Part shown: positions 1-7,793 of the stretch, one piece after another | Layout of the letters: each line of letters begins with the position of its first letter | Position numbering within the stretch: the stretch's first letter is position 1 | Origin: Prevotellaceae bacterium UBA6858 | GTDB taxonomy: Bacteria > Bacteroidota > Bacteroidia > Bacteroidales > Bacteroidaceae | Reading direction: 5' to 3' | Length of the DNA stretch: 27,369 nt | NCBI GenBank assembly: GCA_002451695.1 | Contig: DKDC01000031.1 | Coordinates: forward strand, 364-27,732 | Program-made: the position numbers and the translations under genes | The notes under the pieces: model-generated | What the model saw: the letters and a program-made list of their open reading frames with translations, nothing else | Told to the model about the DNA's origin: nothing | The model's database searches: none

Positions 1-1
1 G

Positions 2-664
2 AGGCTCTACGACCCCGCCGCAAGCCGCTGGACAAGCCCCGACCCCCTGTGCGAGAAATACTACCATTTGAGCCCATATGTCCTTTGTCTGAACAATCCG
101 ATAAATGCAATAGATTTGAACGGAGACAGTGCATGGAGTATAAAGAGGGACTGGGAAGCCTATGAACGAAAGTTTTTTTCTGAATTTGCCAAAGAAAAAT
201 TAAATAGTTACTATAACAATAAAACTAAATTGGATTGCGCGGATTTGGCATTGTCTGTATTGGTGGATTATGCCAGTGAAGAAGGATTGCCATTAAAGTT
301 GTTTTCTTCTTCGGGGGATGTTTATGATTCTGCTTCTGATGATTATAATTCTGTAGAAGATTATAAAAACGGCTCAAAGGAAACATCGGGAGTTTTGTCT
401 TTATCAGCCCAAGATATACACGTGAACACCCAAATTATTGATAAAAAATTAAGACAGCCAGGGGATCTTATAATATTGACAAGACCAGCAAATCATATTG
501 TAAATGTATTAGACATAAACCCAACAAAATTGATTTATGGAAATCTGAAAAATGGTAAACCCACTAGTGCAAAGATCACTGATGATTGGTCAAACATAAC
601 AGCAGGAGGATATAAATATTTCCCAGATAATAAGCATGTACACAGATGGAAAATGTTTAAGTAA
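2..664 (+). CDS. RHS repeat-associated core C-terminus with putative Cys/His toxin domain (5' truncated)
   Basis: The frame is open from the window edge, so the start lies outside. The first roughly 42 residues match the RHS-associated core signature: RLYDPAASRWTSPDP, then SPYVLCLNNPINAIDLNGD. This motif normally marks the junction where the conserved RHS shell ends and a variable toxin domain begins. The remaining roughly 180 residues are a different, AT-richer domain. It has a Cys in a predicted helix (DCADLALSVL, Cys codon 236-238), a GDLI strand (461-472) and a His (NHIVNVLDI, codon 494-496). That order resembles NlpC/P60, CHAP and other papain-like Cys/His enzymes. RHS tips of this kind are known polymorphic toxins. 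The core call is firm; the enzymatic call is inference from motif order only. The next gene overlaps this one by 29 nt. Confidence 0.85.
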   Translation, partial: RLYDPAASRWTSPDPLCEKYYHLSPYVLCLNNPINAIDLNGDSAWSIKRDWEAYERKFFSEFAKEKLNSYYNNKTKLDCADLALSVLVDYASEEGLPLKLFSSSGDVYDSASDDYNSVEDYKNGSKETSGVLSLSAQDIHVNTQIIDKKLRQPGDLIILTRPANHIVNVLDINPTKLIYGNLKNGKPTSAKITDDWSNITAGGYKYFPDNKHVHRWKMFK

Positions 665-1241
665 GTCTTGGAAAATCGCCATTTTGATTTTGTTGAACGC
701 CCTGTTTTGCGCTTTTCCGCATATTAGGGCGAGAAGATACGCACCCATCAGTAAATTGCCGGATATGGAGATTGTAGACAGCCTTTTCAACAGATACCGC
801 TCAAATTCTACAGAGCTTGTCTATTATACGGTTTCAGCGGAAGAAGAGAGGCGTATGTCTGTAGTTTTCATAAAAAAGGGGGATGGCGTTATGTGCTGGT
901 ATCTATGTGGGGAGGCGGGGAAACAAAAACTAAGCAGGATATGGGTGGATAAAGCGGTACAGAACTATTCTGCTATGTTTGATTACTACTTTAAGGATTT
1001 GTGCGGCGTGACAAAGTCTGAGACAGGACTAGCGTTTGTGCCTCCGCTAAACCTCCAAAAGATTGTAGTATATAAGAATAGAAAGATATGCTATTATTTT
1101 GAAAATGAAAAAGCCCCTGCAAGTTGTACGTCTGATGAGAAAAGGGAAAAATACCGAAAGGAATGGTGTGGCAATATATCACGTGTAGTGAAAGGCTTGC
1201 AGACAGAAAAAGCAATAGACGATGACAAGAAAAACTATTAA
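636..1241 (+). CDS. Exported hypothetical protein, candidate immunity protein of the RHS toxin
   Basis: This 201-residue protein begins with a short polar stretch and a hydrophobic segment (about residues 12-27, WKIAILILLNALFCAF), so it is probably a signal peptide or N-terminal anchor with the rest in the periplasm. The ATG at 636 lies inside the 3' end of the RHS gene, a 29-nt overlap that suggests translational coupling. I recognise no family. The mature part is rich in Tyr, Lys and Glu and has several Cys. Being first after an RHS toxin tip is the usual place for the cognate immunity gene. An exported immunity protein would fit a toxin acting on the cell envelope. That role is inference from position and export signal only. 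Confidence 0.7.
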   Translation: MYTDGKCLSKSWKIAILILLNALFCAFPHIRARRYAPISKLPDMEIVDSLFNRYRSNSTELVYYTVSAEEERRMSVVFIKKGDGVMCWYLCGEAGKQKLSRIWVDKAVQNYSAMFDYYFKDLCGVTKSETGLAFVPPLNLQKIVVYKNRKICYYFENEKAPASCTSDEKREKYRKEWCGNISRVVKGLQTEKAIDDDKKNY

Positions 1242-1785
1242 TGCGTATTTGATGTTGTTTGCATTGGCGTTTTGCGGCTGCGGCAATGGGAACGGAGAGG
1301 CAGAGTCGAAGTTCTATCCTCAGAGCTTGGATGAATACAGTGTGGCTTACAAAAAAGACACCATACTGATAACCCAGAAATTCCAACGAAGCGACAACCG
1401 CCAATTGGGAGAAGACCGCCGTGAAATGTATATGCGTGGCGGGGAGTATTATTACAACTACCGTGGCAGGGAATATCTCTTCATGTCCAGCAAAAGGGAA
1501 ACGGAGACGTTTGCATACGTTGCCTTAAAGTCTTTGGACAGATCCTGGCGAATACGCAGGGAAAACGACTCGCTTTTTTCCACAACAGAATATTGGTATG
1601 GACTAACGAGAAAGAAGGGGAACGGATATCCGGCGGAAAAAACATATTATGACCGGAACTACAATATATTGAAGATATGTCAGAACCTTATTATAATGGA
1701 TTATGTGGACAAGGAAGCAGGGCGGCAATACGACAGCGTTGCATACCCTAAAGAAGGATGTGGAAATGGGGAATATATGTGGTGA
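1222..1785 (+). CDS. Lipoprotein, paralogue A of a tandem pair
   Basis: This 187-residue protein has a lipoprotein signal, MLFALAFCGCGNGNG, with a lipobox-like stretch before a Cys at about residues 18-20, so it is predicted to be lipidated. The ATG at 1222 overlaps the preceding stop by 20 nt. The core contains GGEYYYNYRGREYLFMSS, then SWRIRRENDSLFSTTE and a late TYYDRNYNILKI. The following gene has the same blocks in the same order, so the two are diverged tandem duplicates. I know no named family for it. As part of a compact run behind an RHS toxin tip it may be an immunity or accessory lipoprotein; this is inferred from context. Confidence 0.75.
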   Translation: MTRKTINAYLMLFALAFCGCGNGNGEAESKFYPQSLDEYSVAYKKDTILITQKFQRSDNRQLGEDRREMYMRGGEYYYNYRGREYLFMSSKRETETFAYVALKSLDRSWRIRRENDSLFSTTEYWYGLTRKKGNGYPAEKTYYDRNYNILKICQNLIIMDYVDKEAGRQYDSVAYPKEGCGNGEYMW

Positions 1786-1795
1786 GACGCGAAAA

Positions 1796-2287
1796 ATGCG
1801 TACATGGGGCTATATTGGCAAGGAGATGCTAAAAACGGCATTGGTCTCGTTGGCTGTGTTTGCGGTTGTGGGATGCTCGTCAAAAAACACAAGGGAAGAG
1901 ACACGGTTTGAAAGCCATCCCGAAGTGGAATGCTATACTGTCAGATATTTGCGCGGTACAATACAGGTAAGCGCATCGGCAAATGGGGCGGATACGGTAT
2001 TGTGGAGATTATACCCCAAAGGCGGGGACTACTATTGCAGATACAATGGGAAGCCGGAACTCGTAATGTCAAACAAGGGGAGATTTGTCAATGCCGAGTT
2101 GCAGGACGGTTCGCGCCGGCACGTGCGCATACGGAGTTGGGGCGACTCGCTGTTTGTCTCAAAATTGTCGGAAGTGGTGGAGCCGGGCAAACGCATAAAG
2201 CCGGTGTTGACTTTGCTGTATGACAAAAATAACAAGATACGCAAAATATGGGGCGGTTCGCTGACCGTGGAGCATATGCCCCATTAA
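1796..2287 (+). CDS. Lipoprotein, paralogue B of a tandem pair
   Basis: From the ATG at 1796, 10 nt after the preceding stop, the product is 163 residues. It has a signal LKTALVSLAVFAVVGCSS whose lipobox AVVGC gives a lipidated Cys27. The frame is open further upstream to 1703, but that start would overlap the previous gene and bury the signal peptide. A later ATG at 1826 (MLKTALVS) gives a more compact signal peptide and is an equal candidate. The body aligns with the previous gene: GGDYYCRYNGKPELVMSN, then IRSWGDSLFVSKLSE and LLYDKNNKIRKI. No family is recognised. It probably arose by tandem duplication within the RHS-associated cassette. Confidence 0.7.
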   Translation: MRTWGYIGKEMLKTALVSLAVFAVVGCSSKNTREETRFESHPEVECYTVRYLRGTIQVSASANGADTVLWRLYPKGGDYYCRYNGKPELVMSNKGRFVNAELQDGSRRHVRIRSWGDSLFVSKLSEVVEPGKRIKPVLTLLYDKNNKIRKIWGGSLTVEHMPH

Positions 2288-2319
2288 TAAATCGGGTACT
2301 TGCCAAAATTATAAAATTG

Positions 2320-2931
2320 ATGAGAAACGCGATTTTGATATTTGCGGCAATAATGCTGCTGGACGGATGCCGGTCTGCGTATATGACGACCTTGCCAAAA
2401 TATCCGCCGCGTATGGAAATTGGAGTTTATCCAGAGATGCCGCCTGTGGAAAGGCGCATGTTTTATCTTTACGAAATTTATGTCTATAATCCAGCTTCTC
2501 ATGCACATTATATCAGGGGTGTCTCTGATTGCCCGGTAGTCGTTAAGGGGGAAGGCTTGGCAAATACCAAGGAGTTTGCCAAACGTTTCTACCAAAAGGC
2601 ATATTTTGTACCTATTATTTATTTTGGGCATAGTTCCATGTATAGTGAGCATCTGGATGATGCTGAAATTGTGAATATGATGTCAAGGGCTGATTGGATG
2701 TATATAGAAAGTGAGATTTATGACAAATTCCAAGAAAGCGATATAAACCTAAGGGACGGCTCGACATTGAAAGTGAAGTGCTGTATCATTGACGGATTTT
2801 TCTGGAAACGTAAATCTTCAATAAGAATAGGAGTTAGTTCCTTGGATTACCTCAGCGTCTGCAGGGATATAAAGATAAACCGCACGAGCTATGTGATAAA
2901 GTCGCTCATAAGTGCCAAGAGACCAAAATGA
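2320..2931 (+). CDS. Lipoprotein of unknown family in RHS cassette
   Basis: I chose the ATG at 2320 because it gives a typical lipoprotein signal, MRNAILIFAAIMLLDGCRS, with lipobox LLDGC and lipidated Cys17; the product is 203 residues. The open frame continues upstream to 2248 but would overlap the previous gene and hide the signal. The mature protein is rich in aromatic residues (FYLYEIYVYNPASHAHYIRG, IYFGHSSMY) and has no motif I recognise. It lies 32 nt after the previous stop and 7 nt before the next gene, consistent with one transcript. It is unlike the pair before it, so the cassette contains different lipoproteins rather than one amplified family. Confidence 0.7.
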   Translation: MRNAILIFAAIMLLDGCRSAYMTTLPKYPPRMEIGVYPEMPPVERRMFYLYEIYVYNPASHAHYIRGVSDCPVVVKGEGLANTKEFAKRFYQKAYFVPIIYFGHSSMYSEHLDDAEIVNMMSRADWMYIESEIYDKFQESDINLRDGSTLKVKCCIIDGFFWKRKSSIRIGVSSLDYLSVCRDIKINRTSYVIKSLISAKRPK

Positions 2932-2938
2932 AAAGACA

Positions 2939-3556
2939 ATGATCATGAGATGTCATATTCTGTATGTGTTTGTGTTGGCGGCGATTGTTCATGTCTCGTT
3001 TGCATTTGCGGGAAAACAAAAGGAAACGGACACCATATTGTGTAATCCGAATGTGATTGACAGCACGGAATTTTACAAGGAGAAAAGCCCTTGCCTCCTT
3101 TTTGATAAAAGGAAATCTGCGTTAAGGAAGAAAGATGGCGTGATTAAGGTGGATGGGCGTAGTTTTGTTGACGACAAATCCGACAGGTTTTATAGCGAAC
3201 ACAACTATGAAGGGCGTTGGAGAGACTGGGTACTAATATCATGCACCGGCTATAACGAAGAAAAGTATTACCTGATAAATGAAAAAAGCGGAGCATTGGA
3301 TACGCTTGTGGGAAAACCTAAGATTTATGGAGATAAAATCTTATGTGTTGAAGGAAGCCACACTGATTGGGAGGGGAAATTGGAGATATGGGAAATTGAC
3401 AGGAAATCCACCTCATGCCTATGCGAGCTGAAGTTAAAGGAATATGGCGTTTTCTGCGTGGATGACATATATTTGGCAAATGAAACACTTTATGTGAAAT
3501 ACAATTCGTTCAAGTATTTGAAAATATGTCTGCGGCATCTGCGCAATGCGCATTAA
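2939..3556 (+). CDS. Secreted hypothetical protein, last gene of RHS cassette
   Basis: From the ATG at 2939 the product is 205 residues with a cleavable signal peptide, RCHILYVFVLAAIVHVSFAFA, and probable cleavage before GKQKE. An ATG at 2945 is equally possible. The mature part alternates short strand-like segments (WVLISCTGYNEEKYYLINE, ILCVEGSHTDWEGKLEIWEI), reminiscent of beta-propeller or beta-sandwich folds, but I assign no family. It follows the preceding lipoprotein gene by 7 nt and ends the run of exported small proteins behind the RHS tip. After it comes a 402-bp gap with a dispersed repeat element. Confidence 0.65.
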   Translation: MIMRCHILYVFVLAAIVHVSFAFAGKQKETDTILCNPNVIDSTEFYKEKSPCLLFDKRKSALRKKDGVIKVDGRSFVDDKSDRFYSEHNYEGRWRDWVLISCTGYNEEKYYLINEKSGALDTLVGKPKIYGDKILCVEGSHTDWEGKLEIWEIDRKSTSCLCELKLKEYGVFCVDDIYLANETLYVKYNSFKYLKICLRHLRNAH

Positions 3557-3683
3557 CCGGCGGCGTGCAGGGCGCATGCCATACACCCCTACAAATATGC
3601 AATATGCGATAATCAACAAATTGCTTCATTCATGCAATTCCTGCAAGTTTCAAACTGGTGGCTCTTTCCCAAACACACCGAAA

Positions 3684-3800
3684 AATTACATAGGACATAA
3701 GAAAAACCACATCCTATGTAGGAAAAATTATATCAGACATAATTCATACTACATAAGACCTTTTTTCGCCTTTTACAAACCACTGAAAGACAGCCTCTTA
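3684..3800 (+). repeat. 21-bp-unit dispersed element, copy A (+ orientation)
   Basis: Four consecutive 21-bp units occupy 3684-3704, 3705-3725, 3726-3746 and 3747-3767, followed by the conserved arm (CCTTTTACAAACCACTGA from about 3769). Units 1 and 2 form an inverted repeat: unit 1 has TACATAGGA and unit 2 has TCCTATGTA, with an A-rich loop between. Unit 3 (AATTATATCAGACATAATT) is itself nearly palindromic. The element lies in the 402-bp gap between the RHS cassette and metH. In the rest of that gap (3557-3683 and 3801-3892) I see no gene or other clear signal. Confidence 0.85.
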
Positions 3801-3892
3801 TAACGCCCATTCCATTTCCACGCAAATCACTACAAATCAAGACGTTGCATAAAACACGCATCGAAGAGCCTGTTTTCTTCACAGCCCGCAAA

Positions 3893-3941
3893 AACCGTCC
3901 GCACGCCTTGGCGGAATTTCACCTGTGGCGTGCGGACGGTT
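3893..3941 (-). terminator. Rho-independent terminator of metH operon
   Basis: A perfect 15-bp inverted repeat AACCGTCCGCACGCC (3893-3907) / GGCGTGCGGACGGTT (3927-3941) encloses a 19-nt loop. Read on the minus strand it is followed by TTTTTGCGGG, so it would end the metH transcript, whose stop codon is at 3959-3961. The loop is longer than usual. Confidence 0.75.
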
Positions 3942-3958
3942 ATGTGTTTGTTTCCGGG

Positions 3959-6754
3959 TCAGAACAGTTTCAGTTTGCGTTTTCTTGCCTCCTCGAGCGA
4001 AATGCCCGCCGGGGTCTTTTCCTTTTGCTCATGCTCCGCCCGCAAACGCTTGTAAAGGCTGTCCAATTCAGATATATAGGCGGCAGAGGTGCGCGGGTTC
4101 ACAAGTTTTTCGGCAACTATTGCCGCCTGCGAGGCGTCTTTCGTCCACGCCACAGGACCGGAGTAAACCGAAGCTATCTTCAAGGCGGTGTGAAGTTCGG
4201 AAGTCGTGGCCCCGCCCACCATTATCGGCATTCTCAAACCTGCCGCCTCCATCATTTCCGCCACCTTTGTCATTTCCTCAAGGCTCGGCGTGATAAGTCC
4301 GCTCAAAGCCACTATTGCGGGGTTCTCTTTTTGGGCGGCATCAACTATTTTCTCCGGCGGGGTCATCACGCCAAGGTCTATCACATTGAAATTGTTGCAC
4401 GACAGCACCGTGGCCACGATGTTCTTGCCTATGTCGTGTACATCGCCCTTTACAGTGGCGATGAGTATTTCGGGCAATGACGATTTGGTGTCATCGCCCG
4501 CCTTTTTCTGCGCCTCTATCACCGGCTGCAACACGGCAACGGCGGCTTTCATGGTGCGTGCCGTCTTAACCACCTGCGGCAGGAACATTTTGCCCGCGCC
4601 AAACAGCACGCCCACCTCGTTCATGGCATCCATCAAAGGACCTTCGATTATGTCAACCGCCCTTGGGTATTTTTCAAGAGCCTCTTTTACGTCCTCCTCT
4701 ATATGGTCGGTAATTCCCTTGCGCAGGGCGTATGACAGGCGTTTCTCCACACATTCCTTGCGCCATGCGTCTGCCGCCGCATTATGGTTTGAGGTCAGAG
4801 ATTTTCCGCCACCTGCATTTTGCTCCTCAAGCAACTTGTCCGCCAAGTCAATCAGCCTTTGCGGAGCTTCGGGCGACGTGTACATTATGGCATCGTCAAA
4901 AACCTTTAGTTGGTCTTTGTCTATGTCGTCGTAGGTTACAGATGTTGACGGATTTACTATTCCCATATCCATTCCCTCGCCAATGGCATGGTAAAGGAAC
5001 ACGGCGTTCAGTGCCGCACGCACATAATTGTTTCCCCTGAAAGAGAATGAGAGATTGCTTACACCGCCGCTCACGTGGGCGTAAGGAAGATTCTTGCGAA
5101 TCCACCCTGTAGCCTCTATAAAGTCGAGCGCATAGCGGTCGTGTTCCGCCATTCCCGTGGCTATTGAAAGCACGTTCGGGTCGAAAATAATGTCTTCGGG
5201 CGGAAAACCCACTTTTTCGGTGAGCAGCTTATAGGCACGCGAACAAATTTCCACTTTCCGCTCAAACGACGTTGCCTGTCCAACCTCGTCGAACGCCATT
5301 ACCACCGTTGCCGCGCCAATCATGCGCAGCTCGCGGGCGTGGGAAAGGAACTTCTCCTCGCCCTCCTTGAGCGATATTGAGTTTACGATGCACTTGCCTT
5401 GCACGCATTTCAACCCTGCCATAACAACTTCCCATTTTGACGAGTCGATCATAAGCGGCACACGCGCTATGTCGGGGTCGGAGGTGAGCAGGTTCAGAAA
5501 ATGCGTCATCTCCTCCTTTGCGTCAAGCAGTCCGTCGTCAAAATTAATGTCGAGAACCTGCGCTCCGTCCTCAACCTGCTTGCGGGCAATGGACAGGGCT
5601 TCTTCGTATTTCTTTTCCTTTACCAGACGAAGGAACTTGCGCGAGCCCGCAACGTTGCAACGTTCGCCAATGTTCATGAAATTGTTTCCAGGCAAAAGGC
5701 GTTTGCCTTCAAGTCCTGACAGCCAAAGATTGTGGTCGCGTTTGACCGGCACGTGGGGGGCTTTGAATTTTCCGCCATGGCGTATTATCCCCTCATACTC
5801 GGCAATGAACTTGTCGGTAGTGCCGCAGCATCCGCCAATAATGTTCACAAGCCCTTCGTCAACAAACTCCTGCACCTGCACAGCCATTTCCCGGGGCGTT
5901 TGCCTGTACTTTCCCATTTCGTCAGGCAGTCCGGCGTTGGGATATACCGATATATAATAAGGTGCGAACGATGCAAGCGATTCGAGGAAAGGCTTCATGT
6001 CCTTTGCGCCAAACGAGCAGTTGAGCCCGACCGACATCACTCCCGCATGATCAACAGAAGCCACAAAAGCCTCAAGCGTCTGCCCCGACAGGGTGCGCCC
6101 CGCCTTGTCGGCAACCGTAACCGAAAGCATTATGGGCAACTCCACGCCCATTTCATCCATCGCCTCGCGGGCGGCAAACAACGCAGCCTTGGCGTTGAGG
6201 GTGTCGAAAATGGTTTCAATAAGCAGAATGTCCACGCCACCCTCAACCAAAGCCTTTATCTGGTCTTTGTAGGCTGAGGCAAGCTCGTCAAAGGTTATGT
6301 TTCGCAGAGCGGGATTGTTCACATCAGGACTAAGGGAGCAGGTCTTGTTTGTAGGGCCTATAGAACCTGCCACGAAACGCGGTTTTTCCGGATTTCTGGC
6401 GGTAAACTCGTCTGCATATTTGCGTGCAAGCCTTGCAGCCGCCACATTCAGCTCGTGGCAATACTCGCAAGCCCCATAGTCATCCATTGATATGCGCTGC
6501 GAGCTGAACGAGTTGGTTTCTATTATATCCGCCCCCGCCTCAAGGTAACGCCGGTGTATGTCGCCAATCACATCAGGGCGAGAAATCACCAGCAAATCGT
6601 TGTTGCCTTTCTGTATTCCCGGCAAGTCCTTGAAACGCTCACCGCGATAATCTTCCTCGGTAAGGTTGTAGTTTTGTATCATTGTACCCATTGCGCCGTC
6701 GAGTATCAGCACTCTTTCGCGCATAAGGCTTACAATTCTTTCTTTCGTTGTCAT
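3959..6754 (-). CDS. metH: Cobalamin-dependent methionine synthase, short form
   Basis: The product transfers the methyl group of 5-methyltetrahydrofolate to homocysteine through cobalamin, making methionine. It is 931 residues. The homocysteine domain (about 1-325) keeps the zinc ligands Cys246 (GLNCSFGAK) and Cys309-Cys310 (GGCCGTT). The pterin domain follows (about 355-615, starting near NFMNIGERCNVAGSRKF), then the cap (about 645-740) and the B12 domain with DVHDIG (cobalt-ligating His773). The protein ends just after the B12 domain at SLEEARKRKLKLF, where the AdoMet-binding reactivation domain would begin in the roughly 1,220-residue enterobacterial enzyme. The end falls at a domain boundary and a terminator follows closely, so I read it as a natural short form, not a frameshift. 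The start overlaps the smpB stop by 4 nt (ATGA). Confidence 0.95.
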   Translation of the reverse strand: MTTKERIVSLMRERVLILDGAMGTMIQNYNLTEEDYRGERFKDLPGIQKGNNDLLVISRPDVIGDIHRRYLEAGADIIETNSFSSQRISMDDYGACEYCHELNVAAARLARKYADEFTARNPEKPRFVAGSIGPTNKTCSLSPDVNNPALRNITFDELASAYKDQIKALVEGGVDILLIETIFDTLNAKAALFAAREAMDEMGVELPIMLSVTVADKAGRTLSGQTLEAFVASVDHAGVMSVGLNCSFGAKDMKPFLESLASFAPYYISVYPNAGLPDEMGKYRQTPREMAVQVQEFVDEGLVNIIGGCCGTTDKFIAEYEGIIRHGGKFKAPHVPVKRDHNLWLSGLEGKRLLPGNNFMNIGERCNVAGSRKFLRLVKEKKYEEALSIARKQVEDGAQVLDINFDDGLLDAKEEMTHFLNLLTSDPDIARVPLMIDSSKWEVVMAGLKCVQGKCIVNSISLKEGEEKFLSHARELRMIGAATVVMAFDEVGQATSFERKVEICSRAYKLLTEKVGFPPEDIIFDPNVLSIATGMAEHDRYALDFIEATGWIRKNLPYAHVSGGVSNLSFSFRGNNYVRAALNAVFLYHAIGEGMDMGIVNPSTSVTYDDIDKDQLKVFDDAIMYTSPEAPQRLIDLADKLLEEQNAGGGKSLTSNHNAAADAWRKECVEKRLSYALRKGITDHIEEDVKEALEKYPRAVDIIEGPLMDAMNEVGVLFGAGKMFLPQVVKTARTMKAAVAVLQPVIEAQKKAGDDTKSSLPEILIATVKGDVHDIGKNIVATVLSCNNFNVIDLGVMTPPEKIVDAAQKENPAIVALSGLITPSLEEMTKVAEMMEAAGLRMPIMVGGATTSELHTALKIASVYSGPVAWTKDASQAAIVAEKLVNPRTSAAYISELDSLYKRLRAEHEQKEKTPAGISLEEARKRKLKLF

Positions 6755-7224
6755 CGTCTTGTGTTTATGGCCTTGAATTTCTCCGCCATCATACGTTTGT
6801 CTTCCTTTTCCTTTAGCGACTGCCGTTTGTCGTATTCCTTTTTGCCGCGCACAAGACCTATCTTGAGTTTTGCGCGGTTGTTTTCGTCTATGTACAGCAA
6901 AAGCGGGACTATTGAAAGACCCGGATTTTTCGTTTCCTGCGCCAACCGCCTTATTTCGCGGCGGTTGAGCAGCAGCTTGCGGTCGCGGCGCGCTTCGTGG
7001 TTATAAAACGAACCGTAAAAATACTCTGCGATATAAACATTCTTGACCCATATCTCGCCGTCGCGGATATAGCAGAACGAATCCGTAAGCCCGGCTTTCC
7101 CGGCGCGTATCGACTTTATCTCCGTGCCGCAAAGCACAATGCCGGCATTGTATGTGTCGAGAACGAAATAGTCATGCTCGGCACGCTTGTTCTTTATTTC
7201 AATTTTCTTTTGCGTCAACGCCAT
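6751..7224 (-). CDS. smpB: SsrA-binding protein SmpB
   Basis: SmpB binds tmRNA and brings it to stalled ribosomes for trans-translation. The 157-residue length is normal. The N-terminal NKRAEHDYFVLDTYNAGIVL, the GTEIKSIRAGKAGLTDS block and the C-terminal GLVRGKKEYDKRQSLKEK tail are hallmark SmpB sequences; the basic tail enters the ribosomal decoding region. The gene starts 3 nt after the stop of the DUF4375 gene and its TGA overlaps the metH ATG, so the three genes form one operon. The partner RNA gene ssrA is not in the window. Confidence 0.97.
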   Translation of the reverse strand: MALTQKKIEIKNKRAEHDYFVLDTYNAGIVLCGTEIKSIRAGKAGLTDSFCYIRDGEIWVKNVYIAEYFYGSFYNHEARRDRKLLLNRREIRRLAQETKNPGLSIVPLLLYIDENNRAKLKIGLVRGKKEYDKRQSLKEKEDKRMMAEKFKAINTRR

Positions 7225-7227
7225 ATT

Positions 7228-7761
7228 CTACCTTACCGTCAAAAAATCCTCTATATTGCCTTCAATATAATCTTCCACCTCTGCGGTGTATTCCGCCTCG
7301 CGCTCCACAAAATCGTCATCGTATTCATCATACTTCTCGAATTGCTCGTAAAGTGCCATGAATTCCTCGTCAGAACAGTCGCGCACAATCGCCTTTGCTG
7401 TCTTTTCGTATAAACGCCTTGCGTCATACAGGGTATTGCACAAGTCCTTCAGCCCCCACAACCGCATTGCCTTTGCAAAAGGGTTCTCAAAAATAAAAGG
7501 ACCATAGCCGTTGTGTATAAGCTGCACGAAACCGCCCTCAAGCAATTCACGGCGCAACACTGTATATGCAATAACCGTTATCTGCGATGAGTTCAGCTTC
7601 GGCATGGAATCCGCGTCAAGTTTGCCGCCAACGCTCTCCAACGCTTTTTGTGCCGCCAATTCGCAAAGAGAACCCACGCCCGCATTTTTTGCGGCCTCGA
7701 GTTCTTTTCTGCTTATTTCGGGTAATTTTATTTTATTCTCTTCCATTTCCTGAATTTCCAT
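7228..7761 (-). CDS. DUF4375 / DMP19-like protein
   Basis: This 177-residue acidic protein has a central block, SQITVIAYTVLRRELLEGGF then VQLIHNGYGPFIFENPFAKA, that I associate with the DUF4375 (DMP19-like) family. Neisserial DMP19 is described as a DNA mimic, but that function should not be assumed here. The C-terminus is strongly acidic (FEKYDEYDDDFVEREAEYTA). It is the first gene of the operon with smpB and metH. The start region contains a 15-bp tandem duplication (7743-7757 and 7758-7772), which gives two in-frame ATGs (7761 and 7746), each preceded by AGGAA; either may be used. A -7-like box CAACTTTG (7789-7782, minus strand) lies just upstream. Confidence 0.75.
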   Translation of the reverse strand: MEIQEMEENKIKLPEISRKELEAAKNAGVGSLCELAAQKALESVGGKLDADSMPKLNSSQITVIAYTVLRRELLEGGFVQLIHNGYGPFIFENPFAKAMRLWGLKDLCNTLYDARRLYEKTAKAIVRDCSDEEFMALYEQFEKYDEYDDDFVEREAEYTAEVEDYIEGNIEDFLTVR

Positions 7762-7793
7762 TTCCTGAATATTGAGAAATGCAAAGTTGCAAC

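Noticed and set aside
1703..1795. N-terminal extension of the second lipoprotein paralogue
   Set aside because: It overlaps the previous gene by 83 nt and would place about 31 polar residues before the signal peptide, which is incompatible with lipoprotein export.
3546..3803. Open frame of 85 codons with repeated KNYI/KNHI segments
   Set aside because: It runs through the 21-bp repeat array. Because 21 is divisible by three, the arrays stay open and give false seven-residue protein repeats; similar frames cross the copies at 12355, 17492 and 27296. No family or start signal supports it.
3959..6754. metH as a pseudogene because of its short length
   Set aside because: The frame is intact with all zinc and cobalamin residues; the end is at a domain boundary and a terminator follows, which fits a natural short form.
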